NCBI GenBank assembly: GCA_016286935.1
Contig: JAEEUO010000044.1
Location: forward strand, 1 to 7,781
Direction of reading: 5' to 3'
From: Bacillota bacterium
GTDB lineage: Bacteria; Bacillota; Clostridia; Peptostreptococcales; Anaerovoracaceae
DNA length: 7,781 nt
The position numbers were made by a program, and so were the translations under genes. Below the pieces are notes generated by a model that saw only the letters and a list, made by a program, of their open reading frames with translations, was not told where the DNA came from and made no database searches. The first letter of the stretch is position 1. The number at the start of each line of letters is the position of its first letter. Below are positions 1 to 7,253 of the stretch, in pieces.

Positions 1-1003
1 TGTGATCGGTGCTTATATCGCCGGGATCGCAGCCGTGATCGGCGGTGATTATGAGCGCGTCGCCTTCTCTCATGCCGGATACGAAACCGGGCAGCCATTC
101 ATCGAATGCGGCTATGGCTTTCGCATAGCCGTCTGCGTCGTTGCGGTGTCCGTATAGCATATCGAAATCCACGAGGTTCACAAAGCACAGACCGTTGAAA
201 TCGCGTTTCTGCAATTCGAGCGCCGCCGCCATTCCCTCTGTATTGTTGTGAGTGACGACCGCTTCGGTCACGCCGCGCGAGGCGAAGATATCGCGTATCT
301 TGCCGACCGAGATCACGTCGCGCCCGGCTTTTTTCAACTCGTCGAGAAGCGTCGTACCGGTCGGTTCGAGCGAAAAATCGCGGCGGTTCTCCGTACGGTA
401 AAACCCGCCCGGTCCGCCTTTGAAAGGTCTCGCGATAACTCTGCCGACGGCGTGTCTGCCTTTAAGTATGCTTCTCGCTTTGCGGCAAATATCATAAAGC
501 TCTTCAACGGGGACGATATCTTCATGCGCCGCGATCTGAAATACGCTGTCCGCGCTCGTGTAGACGATCAGCTTGCCCGTCTTCATGTGCTCTTCGCCGT
601 ATTCTTCAATGACCTTTGTGCCCGAATACGGCAGGTTGCAGAGCACTCCGCGGCCGACGGATGCCGAAAACGCCGCGATCACGTCGTCGGGAAAACCGTG
701 CGGATACGTCGGCATCGGTGAAGGCGAGATAAGTCCCGCTATTTCCCAGTGCCCGATCGTCGTGTCTTTGCCCGCCGACGCTTCGCGCAGTCTGCCGACC
801 GCGCCGTAATGACCGGCAAAGCCGGACAGAAAATCGACGCCTTCAATATCGCATAGCCCCGCTTTTTTTAAGTTATCGATCCTGAAATGATCCGAACGTG
901 ATATCGAGCGGAGGGTATTTGTCCCGACGTCGCCGAATCTGTCGGCATCCGGCTCCGCGCCTATGCCGAAACTGTCGAGAACTATCAGAAATACGCGCTT
1001 CAT
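1..1003 (-). CDS. deoB: Phosphopentomutase DeoB (C-terminus cut by window edge)
   Basis: Phosphopentomutase interconverts (deoxy)ribose-1-phosphate and -5-phosphate in the cytoplasm, linking nucleoside phosphorolysis to DeoC and the pentose phosphate pathway. The 334 readable codons match this alkaline-phosphatase-superfamily enzyme: N-terminal VLDSFGIGAEPDA with metal ligand Asp10, KDTTIGHWE at 79-87 with the phospho-acceptor Thr81 (Thr85 in the Bacillus cereus enzyme), the cap-domain block IVYTSADSVFQIAAHE, IGRV-type VGRVIARPF, then VDFDMLYGHRND and ITADHGCDP with the terminal metal residues Asp/His. The family is about 390 residues, so some 55 are missing beyond base 1, starting just after the STDH histidine. 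The ATG shares one base with the deoD stop (TGATG) and no Shine-Dalgarno sequence is visible, so translation is probably coupled to deoD. ADHGCDP has Cys where many homologues have Asn; otherwise the active site looks intact. Confidence 0.96.
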   Translation of the reverse strand, partial: MKRVFLIVLDSFGIGAEPDADRFGDVGTNTLRSISRSDHFRIDNLKKAGLCDIEGVDFLSGFAGHYGAVGRLREASAGKDTTIGHWEIAGLISPSPMPTYPHGFPDDVIAAFSASVGRGVLCNLPYSGTKVIEEYGEEHMKTGKLIVYTSADSVFQIAAHEDIVPVEELYDICRKARSILKGRHAVGRVIARPFKGGPGGFYRTENRRDFSLEPTGTTLLDELKKAGRDVISVGKIRDIFASRGVTEAVVTHNNTEGMAAALELQKRDFNGLCFVNLVDFDMLYGHRNDADGYAKAIAAFDEWLPGFVSGMREGDALIITADHGCDPGDISTDH

Positions 1004-1734
1004 CACGTCGTTGCAACGCGGAGCGCGAGCTCCATCATATCGGTGAAGGTGTTCTGGCGTTCTTCGGCGCTCGTCGATTCGCCCGTGACGAGGCTGTCGG
1101 ATATCGTGAAAACGCCGAGAGCGTGCTTGCCGGCGCGCGCCGCGTTCATATAAAGCGCCGCGCTCTCCATCTCGACCGCTAAAACGCCCATTTTTCTCCA
1201 CAGCGCCGCCGATCTCATATTTTCCGGCAGATCGCCGTCGTCGCCGTAAAAGCGGTCGGACGACAGAACGTTGCCGACGTGGTAAGAAAGCTTCATTTCG
1301 TCGGCGAATTTTACCGCTTTGGAGAGCAGACCGAAATCGGCGATCGGAGCGTACGCGCCCGGCAGACGGAACTGCGCCGCGTAATTCGAATCGGTGCAGG
1401 CGCCTTCGGCCATTACTATCTCGCGCACCTTCACGTCGGCCGTCATCGCTCCGGCGGAGCCGACTCTTATGACGTTCGACACGCCGAAGAAATTGAACAG
1501 CTCGTAAGAATAAATACCTATCGAAGGCATACCCATACCGCTCGCCATGACCGATACCGGCACGCCGTTATATTTACCTGTATAACCCTGTATGCCTCTT
1601 ACGTTGTTGACGAGCTTCGCGCCGGTCAGGAAATTTTCCGCTACGACTTTCGAGCGCAGAGGATCGCCCGGCATAAGCACGGTATCGGCGAAATCCTCAG
1701 GGGCCGCGTTTATGTGAGGAGTCGGATAATTCAT
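1003..1734 (-). CDS. deoD: Purine nucleoside phosphorylase, DeoD type
   Basis: Catalyses phosphorolysis of purine ribo- and deoxyribonucleosides to free base and (deoxy)ribose-1-phosphate; the family is a cytoplasmic homohexamer. The 243 residues fit the usual 233-240. By comparison with E. coli DeoD: the N-terminal TPHINA with His7 (contributed to the neighbouring subunit's site), phosphate-site Gly23 and Arg27 in MPGDPLR, Arg46 in NNVRG, Arg90 and Ser93 in IRVGSAG, the ribose-binding VEMES (Glu188, Glu190), and the general acid pair Asp213 (ISDSLVTGE) and Arg226. ACTDS is also present. AGGAG at 1741-1745 lies 6 nt before the ATG. The gene starts 12 nt after deoC and feeds its product to DeoB, whose start overlaps its stop. 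Codon use is much less GC3-biased than in the exporter genes to the right. No sign of damage. Confidence 0.97.
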   Translation of the reverse strand: MNYPTPHINAAPEDFADTVLMPGDPLRSKVVAENFLTGAKLVNNVRGIQGYTGKYNGVPVSVMASGMGMPSIGIYSYELFNFFGVSNVIRVGSAGAMTADVKVREIVMAEGACTDSNYAAQFRLPGAYAPIADFGLLSKAVKFADEMKLSYHVGNVLSSDRFYGDDGDLPENMRSAALWRKMGVLAVEMESAALYMNAARAGKHALGVFTISDSLVTGESTSAEERQNTFTDMMELALRVATT

Positions 1735-1746
1735 ATTTTTCTCCTA

Positions 1747-2436
1747 TCAATAACCCGAGTCTTCGGGCATATTTTTGACTATTTTGACTATTCTGCTCGT
1801 GCCGAGACGCATAGCGCCGAGATTAATGAAATCTTCCGCGTCCTGCAGCGACGAGATTCCGCCGGCGGCTTTGATCTTCAGATGAGGAGCAACGTGAGCG
1901 GCGAAGAGCGCGACGTCTTCTTTAGTCGCTCCGCCTTTTGAAAAGCCGGTCGAGGTCTTGATGTAATCCGCGCCCGATTCGGAGACGATCTCGCACATTT
2001 TAATTTTTTCTTCGTCTGTGAGCAGGCACGTCTCTATTATGACTTTGAGGATCTTATCGCCGCATACGGCTTTTATCGCTCTTATCTCACCGAGCAGCGC
2101 GTCGTATTTTTTGTCTTTCAGCCAGCCGACGTTGATGACCATATCGATCTCGCTCGCGCCGTCCCGGACGGCCTCGCCCGCCTCGAACACCTTCACGGCG
2201 GTCGTGCAGTAGCCGTTCGGGAAGCCGATGACGGTGCAGATCGGCAGGACGCGGCCGTTCTTCGCGGGGTGTTTCGCCGCGTAGTCCGCCGCCTGCTTCA
2301 CGAAGGACGGCGGGATGCAGACGGACGCGCAGCCGTAGCGGATCGCGTCGTCGACGAGCGCGCGGATCTCCTTCCACGTCGCTTCGGGAGCAAGCAGGGT
2401 GTGGTCGCACGCCGCGAGGATCTTTTCGGTTTCCAT
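1747..2436 (-). CDS. deoC: Deoxyribose-phosphate aldolase
   Basis: Class I aldolase that cleaves 2-deoxy-D-ribose-5-phosphate to acetaldehyde and glyceraldehyde-3-phosphate, the last step of deoxynucleoside catabolism. The 229 residues match the short bacterial DeoC form (about 220). Visible motifs: ACDHTLL near the start, CTVIGFPNG at 67-75, [10 protein letters not shown] at 95-104 with Asp98, the Schiff-base lysine Lys160 in [11 protein letters not shown], and the second active-site lysine Lys189 in IKAAGGI. The start is preceded by an AAAGGGG-type ribosome binding site about 9 nt upstream. It lies 19 nt after the exporter gene and 12 nt before deoD. Oddity: the gene is a mosaic in composition. 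Codons 1-97 have 6 A/T-ending codons; codons 98-229 have about 51, including ATA and AGA. The protein itself looks continuous and intact. Confidence 0.96.
   Translation of the reverse strand: METEKILAACDHTLLAPEATWKEIRALVDDAIRYGCASVCIPPSFVKQAADYAAKHPAKNGRVLPICTVIGFPNGYCTTAVKVFEAGEAVRDGASEIDMVINVGWLKDKKYDALLGEIRAIKAVCGDKILKVIIETCLLTDEEKIKMCEIVSESGADYIKTSTGFSKGGATKEDVALFAAHVAPHLKIKAAGGISSLQDAEDFINLGAMRLGTSRIVKIVKNMPEDSGY
2090..2150. other. Composition and codon-use breakpoint inside deoC
   Basis: Across this stretch the window changes character. The 60-base rows from 2161 to 2400 are 67-72% GC; the rows from 1921 to 2160 are 43-53%. On the coding strand, GC-ending codons fall from about 94% (codons 1-97) to about 61% (codons 98-229), and AAA, ATA and AGA appear together from codon 107 onward. 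The change falls on the conserved block encoding [10 protein letters not shown], where homologous genes share long near-identical stretches. It marks either a recombination junction or a chimeric join in the assembly; the sequence alone does not decide. Confidence 0.65.
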
Positions 2437-2455
2437 AAGGTTTACCCCTTTCGTT

Positions 2456-4306
2456 CTATTCCGCCGGGACGGGTTCCGCCGCGGGTGTCGCGCGGTTCTC
2501 CTCCCAGGCGGCCGAGATCGCGTCGTCTTCGTACTGGCGCGACCAGAGTTTGTAGTAGTGGCCCTTCTTCGCGATCAGGTCGTCGTGGCGGCCCTGCTCG
2601 ACGATCTTTCCGGCGTCGACGACGAGGATGATGTCGGCGTTGCGGATCGTCGAGAGGCGGTGGGCGATGACGATCGACGTCCGCCCGCGGATGACCGTAT
2701 CGATCGCGGCCTGGATCTTCTGTTCGGTGATCGTGTCGACGGAGGCGGTGGCCTCGTCGAGGACCATGATCTTCGGATCGGCCAGGATCGCCCGCGCGAA
2801 GGAGATCAGCTGTTTCTCGCCCGTCGAGAGCATGTCGCCGCCCTCGCCGACGTCCGAATCGAGCCCCTTCTCGAGCTTCGCGATGACGTTCTCCGCGGAA
2901 ACGAGGCGGATCGCCCGGTCGATCTCCTCCGCGGTCGCGTTTTCGTTCGCGTAGAGGAGGTTGTCGCGGATCGTTCCGGAGAAGAGGTGGGGCGTCTGGA
3001 GGACGTAGCCGAGCGCGGAGTGGAGCCAGAGCTGGGACCGTTCGCGCGCGTCTTTGCCGTCGATCAGGACCTGTCCCCTCGTCGGCTCGTAGAACCGGCA
3101 GATCAGGTTCGCGAGCGTCGATTTTCCGGCGCCCGTCTCGCCGACGATCGCCACGTTCGTGCCGAACGGGATCTTGAGGTTGAAGTGTTCGAGGATGTAT
3201 TCGTCGCCGTCGGGGTACTTGAAGTCGACGTCGCGGAATTCGATGTCGCCGCGGATCGGTTCCCAGTTTTCGCGCTTCGGTTCAAACGCGTCGCCGTATT
3301 TTTCGACGACTTCGGGCGTATCGGTGACCGAGGGCTTCGTCTCCATCAGCTTCGTGTAGCGGACGATGTTGACCTCGCCCTGGACGAAGATCGCGAGCGT
3401 CTCGATCAGCCAGCGGACGGGCTCCATCAGCCCCTGCGCGTAGCTCATGAAGAGCGAGAACGTGCCGACCTCCTCCGCCGCGATCACGCCGCCCTTCCAC
3501 AGGACGATCGCGAGCGCGCACGACGAGGCCATGTTCGTCACGGCCGCGAAGACGCCGCGCTGGCGGGCCGATTCGACGGCCTTCGACCGCATGTTCGTCG
3601 TCTCGGCGCGGAAATCCTCCTCGATCTTCTTCTCGATGACGAGCGATTTGATCGTCTTCGCGCCGGTGATGCCTTCGTTGAAGTGGCCCGTGATCTTCGA
3701 GTTGATCTCGCGCACCTCGCGGTGGAGCTCGAAGAGGCGGCCGGTGAAGAGCGAGTAGAACAGCGCGATGACCGGGAGGATGATCAGGATCAGGAGCGTC
3801 AGCCTCGGATTGATCGAGAGCATGACGCCGACCGCGCCGACGATGTAGAGCAGGAAGACGCACGTGTCGTTGATCTGCCACGTGAAGAGGTCGCCGATGT
3901 ACTCCGTGTCGGACATGACGCGGGAGTGGATGTAGCCGACGGCGTTCTGGTTGTAGTAGTCGAAGCTGAGCTCCTGGAGGTGGCGGAACGCGTCGTTCCG
4001 CATGTCGCGCATCATCCGGAGCTGGGAGGCCATGAGGACCTTGATGCAGTAGTAGTTGACGATCGCCTGGACGCCGATCATGACGACGAAGAGCGTGATG
4101 AACCAGACGAGCGTATCGAGCGTCCGCTCGCCGACGTAGTGGTTCAGCGCGTACCGCTGGAAGATCGGACGGGCGACGTCGACGACGGCGGAGATGACGT
4201 TCGTCCAGATGATGACCCAGACCGTCTTCCGGTAGCGGCGGATCAGCGGCATCATCTTCGGGATCCCGAAGAACGGGAGGCCTTCTTCTTTTTTCTTCCG
4301 GTTCAT
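2456..4306 (-). CDS. ABC exporter half-transporter, subunit with catalytic Walker B
   Basis: Half-size ABC exporter of 616 residues: an N-terminal six-helix membrane domain (about 28-305) fused to a nucleotide-binding domain (about 354-590), acting in the cytoplasmic membrane. The ATPase motifs are A-loop Tyr364, Walker [10 protein letters not shown] (389-397), Q-loop Gln437, signature LSTGE (493-497, non-consensus), Walker B IMVLDE with catalytic Glu518, ASVD D-loop and His549. The consensus Walker B with a degenerate signature is the mirror image of the partner encoded just upstream, so the two should form a heterodimer of the BmrCD / LmrCD / TM287-288 type. The ATG overlaps the partner's stop (ATGA) and has a perfect AAGGAGGT at 4313-4320, 6 nt from the start. 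The substrate cannot be read from sequence; many relatives export drugs, lipids or peptides. The C-terminal tail is Ala/Pro/Glu-rich. Confidence 0.93.
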   Translation of the reverse strand: MNRKKKEEGLPFFGIPKMMPLIRRYRKTVWVIIWTNVISAVVDVARPIFQRYALNHYVGERTLDTLVWFITLFVVMIGVQAIVNYYCIKVLMASQLRMMRDMRNDAFRHLQELSFDYYNQNAVGYIHSRVMSDTEYIGDLFTWQINDTCVFLLYIVGAVGVMLSINPRLTLLILIILPVIALFYSLFTGRLFELHREVREINSKITGHFNEGITGAKTIKSLVIEKKIEEDFRAETTNMRSKAVESARQRGVFAAVTNMASSCALAIVLWKGGVIAAEEVGTFSLFMSYAQGLMEPVRWLIETLAIFVQGEVNIVRYTKLMETKPSVTDTPEVVEKYGDAFEPKRENWEPIRGDIEFRDVDFKYPDGDEYILEHFNLKIPFGTNVAIVGETGAGKSTLANLICRFYEPTRGQVLIDGKDARERSQLWLHSALGYVLQTPHLFSGTIRDNLLYANENATAEEIDRAIRLVSAENVIAKLEKGLDSDVGEGGDMLSTGEKQLISFARAILADPKIMVLDEATASVDTITEQKIQAAIDTVIRGRTSIVIAHRLSTIRNADIILVVDAGKIVEQGRHDDLIAKKGHYYKLWSRQYEDDAISAAWEENRATPAAEPVPAE

Positions 4307-6189
4307 CGCGCCACCTCCTTTCCGCCGGTTCCGGGTGCGGTGATGTGGCGCCCTTCGCGGACGCCGGACTGGATCTCGTAGATCCGCTGGTAGATGCCGC
4401 CGTTCGACTTCAGCTCATCCGGCGTTCCCTGCTCGGTGATCCGGCCGTTTTCGAGCACGATGATCCGGTCCGCCTTCGAGAGCGTCGTGATGCGGTGGGA
4501 GATCAGGATGATCGTCGCGGTGCCGAAGCGTTCCTGCAGCGCGGAGCGGATCTTCGCGTCGGTCTCGGTATCGACGGCGGAGAGCGAATCGTCGAAGATC
4601 ATGATCGGCGCGTTCTTCGTCAGGGCGCGCGCGATCGCGGCGCGCTGCTTCTGGCCGCCCGAAAGCGTCACGCCGCGTTCGCCGACGAACGTGTCGTAGG
4701 ACTGGGTGAACTTCGTGACGGTATCGTCGAGGCAGGCCGCCTGGGCGGCGCTGCGGATCTCCTCGAGCGTGATCCCCTCGGAGGCGATGCCGATGTTCTC
4801 GGAGATCGTGCGCGAGAAGAGGAACGGCTCCTGGAGGACCATCGAGATGTTGTCGCGCAGGTAGTCGGAGCGGATGTCGCGGATGTCCGTGTCGCCGATG
4901 CGGATCGTGCCGCAGCCCGGTTCGAGGTCGTACATCCGGTCGAGCAGGAGCATCAGGGTCGACTTGCCGGAGCCCGTTCCGCCGAGGATGCCGAGCGTCG
5001 TTCCGGCCTTGATGTCGAACGAGATGTCGTGGAGGATGTCGGGGCAGTTCTCGTACGCGAAGGTGATGTGTTCGAAATGGATGTCGCGGTCCATCGGCGC
5101 TTCGCCGGCGCCCTCGCGGTCCTTCTCCTCCTCCGCGTCCATGATGTAGCCGATGCGGCCGATCGAGACGCCCGCCTTCGACATCTCGGAGATCATGCGG
5201 CCGAGCATGCGGATCGGGCGGATGAGCATGGAGTTGTAGGAGATGAACGCGACGTATTCGCCGGGGGTCATGCGGTCGTGGATCGCGAAGACCGCGCCGA
5301 AGACGAACACGAGCAGGATCTGGACGCCCGAGAGGAAGTCCTGGGTCGAGAAGAACCGGCCGAGGAGCCTGCCCATCTTCACCCAGAGGGACGTGTAGTA
5401 CTCGTTCTGTTTTTCGAAGCGGTCCGTCTCCGCCTTCTCGCGGCCGAACGCGCGGACGACGCGGACGCCGGTCAGGTTCTCCTGGACCATCGCGGAGACC
5501 TTGCCCTCGTTTTCGTCGCAGTCGCGGAAGCCCGCGTCCATCTGTTTGCGGAAGAGGACCGAGTAGAGCAGGATGAACGGCAGCGGCACGATCGAGATCA
5601 GCGTCAGGCCCGTGTTCATCGAGAACATGAAGTAGAGCGAGAGGACGAGATAGACCGAGATGCGCAGGACGCTCGTCAGCTGTTCCGCGACGAAGCGGCG
5701 CACGCGGTCGACGTCGGATGTGCAGCGCTGGATGATGTCGCCGGTGTGGTTCTTCATGTGCCACGAGAACGGCAGGCGCTCGATGTGGCCGAAGAGCGTG
5801 TCGCGCATCGTCTTCACGAGCGTCTCGGAGGCCTTCGTCCCGATGACGGTCGAGCAGTACGACGCGGCGACGCGGAGCAGCGCGACGGCGAGGATGGCGG
5901 CCGCCATGATCCAGAGGTGTTGTCCGAGGTACGCGAAACCGCCGATCCGGTCAACGAGATCGTTGACCCAGACCGGGAATTCGGAAGGCTTGCCGCCGAT
6001 CGCGTTGTCGATCGCCGCGCGGATGATCTGGGGATCGAGCATGTCCGCGAGCGAGGAAACGGCCGACGCGAGGATGCTTCCGAGGAAGAGGTATTTGCTC
6101 CCCTTCAGGAATCTCCAGATCAGCTTCGCGTTTCCCTTGCGGACGCCCCGCTTCGCCTGCTGTTCGGTTGTCTGTTCGTTGTTTGGCAT
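4303..6189 (-). CDS. ABC exporter half-transporter, subunit with degenerate Walker B
   Basis: Partner half-exporter, 628 residues from the chosen start: a polar N-terminus, six membrane helices within about 33-330, then a nucleotide-binding domain (about 369-610). Motifs: A-loop Tyr379, Walker A GGTGSGKST (403-411), Q-loop Gln453, GERG X-loop, consensus signature LSGGQ (509-513), Walker B IMIFDD in which Asp534 replaces the catalytic Glu, SAVD D-loop and His565. It supplies the good signature to the partner's site and keeps the hydrolysis-poor site itself, as in known heterodimeric exporters. Start choice: an in-frame ATG at 6270 would overlap the lipoprotein gene by 53 nt. However, the codons between the lipoprotein stop and 6189 (AGT, GAT, CGA, CAT, CTT) are unlike this gene's GC3-rich usage, so the ATG at 6187-6189 is preferred, although its ribosome binding site is weak. 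The substrate is unknown. Confidence 0.92.
   Translation of the reverse strand: MPNNEQTTEQQAKRGVRKGNAKLIWRFLKGSKYLFLGSILASAVSSLADMLDPQIIRAAIDNAIGGKPSEFPVWVNDLVDRIGGFAYLGQHLWIMAAAILAVALLRVAASYCSTVIGTKASETLVKTMRDTLFGHIERLPFSWHMKNHTGDIIQRCTSDVDRVRRFVAEQLTSVLRISVYLVLSLYFMFSMNTGLTLISIVPLPFILLYSVLFRKQMDAGFRDCDENEGKVSAMVQENLTGVRVVRAFGREKAETDRFEKQNEYYTSLWVKMGRLLGRFFSTQDFLSGVQILLVFVFGAVFAIHDRMTPGEYVAFISYNSMLIRPIRMLGRMISEMSKAGVSIGRIGYIMDAEEEKDREGAGEAPMDRDIHFEHITFAYENCPDILHDISFDIKAGTTLGILGGTGSGKSTLMLLLDRMYDLEPGCGTIRIGDTDIRDIRSDYLRDNISMVLQEPFLFSRTISENIGIASEGITLEEIRSAAQAACLDDTVTKFTQSYDTFVGERGVTLSGGQKQRAAIARALTKNAPIMIFDDSLSAVDTETDAKIRSALQERFGTATIILISHRITTLSKADRIIVLENGRITEQGTPDELKSNGGIYQRIYEIQSGVREGRHITAPGTGGKEVAR
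4313..4320 (-). promoter_or_regulatory. Perfect Shine-Dalgarno for the second exporter gene
   Basis: The minus strand reads AAGGAGGT, fully complementary to the 16S rRNA tail, 6 nt before the ATG at 4304-4306. It lies inside the end of the preceding exporter gene, where it forms part of the codons for KEVAR. Together with the ATGA overlap it should give efficient, coupled, roughly balanced synthesis of the two subunits. Confidence 0.85.
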
Positions 6190-6217
6190 AAGATGTCGAT
6201 CGTCACTTTCGTATTCT

Positions 6218-7102
6218 TTATTGTTCGTCGTCCGGAACGCGTACGAAGACGAGGCCGCGGCAGTCTTCATCGGGAGCGCCCTCCCAGCGGAGGACGGCCT
6301 CCTTCAGGAGCGCGTCGTCACCCCGTTCGAGGGTGAACCAGCCGCGTTCGTGTTCCGAGACGACCGTTTCGGTGTAGACGTTGTCTTCGCCGATCCTCCC
6401 GGTCCGCTTCACGCCGTCCTCGTAGACGAGGTGGCCGGCGGAGTCGAACCGCGCCGTCATCGACCAGTTTACCGTCTCGGTCGGGGAGAGCAGGCGGTTG
6501 ATCATCACGTAGACGGAGGAGCCGAGCGTGCCGACGTACATCGCGGCATCGTCATCGTCTCCGGCCGCGTAGTTCCCCTCCAGAAGGACGTAGTCCGTCC
6601 CGTTCGGGATCGTCGCGGCGGCAAGGACGTTCAGGACGTCGCGCACGCGCTCGTACGTCACGTCGGCGGCTTCGGCCGTCACGACGTACTGGACGCCGTC
6701 CGCGAGCCACCGCATCGTCACGAACCCGTCGCCCTCGTATACCGAAGGCCGCTCGGACAGTTCGTCGTTCGCGAAGACCGTTTCGCCGCCGGCCCAGATG
6801 CCGGAGATGTCCTCGGTCCGCTTCGACGCGCGGCACGTAAAGGCGATCCCGTCCCACGTGAAGCGGTAGTCCGCGAGATCGCCGCCGATCACGAAGTATT
6901 TCGTGTCGGAGACGGACAGAAGGGCCGGCTCGAAGAGCCGCGTTCCGCAAACGCCGTTGATCTCCTCTATCGTGTTGTATGCGACCATCGGATTGATCAC
7001 GTCCCCGTCACCTCCGTTCCCGTTATTCGGTTGTTTCGTGCAGGCCGCGCACGACGCGAGAAGCGCCAGGGCGGCGAGCAGAGCAAGGATCCGTTTCATC
7101 AT
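6218..7102 (-). CDS. Putative two-domain lipoprotein of unknown function
   Basis: 294 residues, first gene of the minus-strand run. The N-terminus has a typical lipoprotein signal: MMKR, a Leu/Ala-rich core, and a lipobox LASC with Cys18 as the likely lipidated residue (Cys21 is a less good alternative), then a Gly/Asn-rich linker. The export signal implies a cell-surface protein anchored in the outer leaflet of the membrane. Residues of about 34-165 (from NPMVAYNTIEEING to ERVRDVLNVL) resemble the general pattern of clostridial lipoprotein domains of the DUF4367 kind. Residues of about 172-290 look like a separate beta-rich domain (VNWSMTARFDSAGHLVYEDG and the closing VFVRV). Both resemblances are from memory and tentative. 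The stop lies 28 nt before the exporter gene. The protein has no obvious substrate-binding-protein motifs and exporters do not need one, so a regulatory or stress-sensing role is only a guess. No clear ribosome binding site precedes either ATG of the MM start. Confidence 0.8.
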   Translation of the reverse strand: MMKRILALLAALALLASCAACTKQPNNGNGGDGDVINPMVAYNTIEEINGVCGTRLFEPALLSVSDTKYFVIGGDLADYRFTWDGIAFTCRASKRTEDISGIWAGGETVFANDELSERPSVYEGDGFVTMRWLADGVQYVVTAEAADVTYERVRDVLNVLAAATIPNGTDYVLLEGNYAAGDDDDAAMYVGTLGSSVYVMINRLLSPTETVNWSMTARFDSAGHLVYEDGVKRTGRIGEDNVYTETVVSEHERGWFTLERGDDALLKEAVLRWEGAPDEDCRGLVFVRVPDDEQ

Positions 7103-7123
7103 GTTTCATGCAATAGCAAAGAC

Positions 7124-7140
7124 AGGCGCAAAATACGCCT
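7124..7140 (-). other. Hairpin at the predicted 5' end of the lipoprotein mRNA
   Basis: AGGCG at 7124-7128 and CGCCT at 7136-7140 form a perfect 5-bp stem with a 7-nt AT-rich loop. The predicted transcription start of the leftward promoter (about 7139) is at the very beginning of this stem, so the mRNA would start with a hairpin, an arrangement known to protect 5' ends from decay. It has no T-tract on either strand, so it is not an intrinsic terminator. Confidence 0.4.
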
Positions 7141-7145
7141 TATAT

Positions 7146-7174
7146 AGTATACACGAAAGCCCTGCCGTATGCAC
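7146..7174 (-). promoter_or_regulatory. Weak sigma-A-like promoter for the lipoprotein/exporter/deo run
   Basis: On the minus strand TATACT (7146-7151) is a 5/6 match to the -10 consensus, in a locally AT-rich patch. With a 17-nt spacer the -35 position reads GTGCAT, which is poor. The start would be near 7139, giving a leader of about 37 nt to the ATG at 7102. It is the best leftward candidate here. A poor -35 suggests weak or activator-dependent expression. Confidence 0.35.
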
Positions 7175-7185
7175 GCACTTTTCTT

Positions 7186-7221
7186 CGGGAAAAGCGGGAA
7201 AAATCAACGGTTTTCCCGTTG
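7186..7221. promoter_or_regulatory. Repeated CGGGAAAA octamer, candidate operator between divergent promoters
   Basis: CGGGAAAA occurs at 7186-7193 and again at 7195-7202 (direct, 9-bp period), and its exact reverse complement TTTTCCCG at 7211-7218. The last two form a perfect 8-bp inverted repeat with an 8-nt spacer. A second overlapping inverted repeat, CAACGG (7205-7210) / CCGTTG (7216-7221), runs into the -35 box of the rightward promoter. No T-tract follows, so this is not a terminator. The placement, directly upstream of a -35 and between two outward promoters, suits a transcription factor site; the regulator is not identifiable. Confidence 0.45.
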
Positions 7222-7247
7222 CCACCGGCCGCTCTTTCGGTTATAAT
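7219..7247 (+). promoter_or_regulatory. Strong sigma-A-type promoter for the structured RNA
   Basis: TTGCCA (7219-7224), a 17-nt spacer and a perfect TATAAT (7242-7247) form a near-consensus housekeeping promoter. The expected start, 7 nt after the -10, is 7254, which is exactly the first base of the closing helix of the RNA described at 7254-7411. Confidence 0.8.
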
Positions 7248-7253
7248 GTAGGC

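Noticed and set aside
2399..4381. A 660-codon open frame on the plus strand opposite the exporter gene
   Set aside because: It is antisense to a gene with full ABC exporter motifs, and its product is a low-complexity Arg/Asp/Val-rich chain. Long antisense frames are expected opposite very GC3-rich genes.
6190..6270. Upstream ATG (6270) for the first exporter gene, with a GGGAGG 9 nt before it
   Set aside because: The GGGAGG simply encodes Trp-Glu-Gly of the lipoprotein. The extension would overlap that gene by 53 nt, and its last codons (AGT, GAT, CGA, CAT, CTT) do not fit the gene's codon bias.
4345..6336. A 663-codon open frame on the plus strand opposite the other exporter gene
   Set aside because: Same artefact: Arg/Asp/Glu/Val-rich, no domain or signal, and fully antisense to a well-supported gene.
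7195..7218. CGGGAAAA/TTTTCCCG inverted repeat as an intrinsic terminator
   Set aside because: No T-run follows on either strand, there is no convergent gene end nearby, and it sits directly on a promoter.
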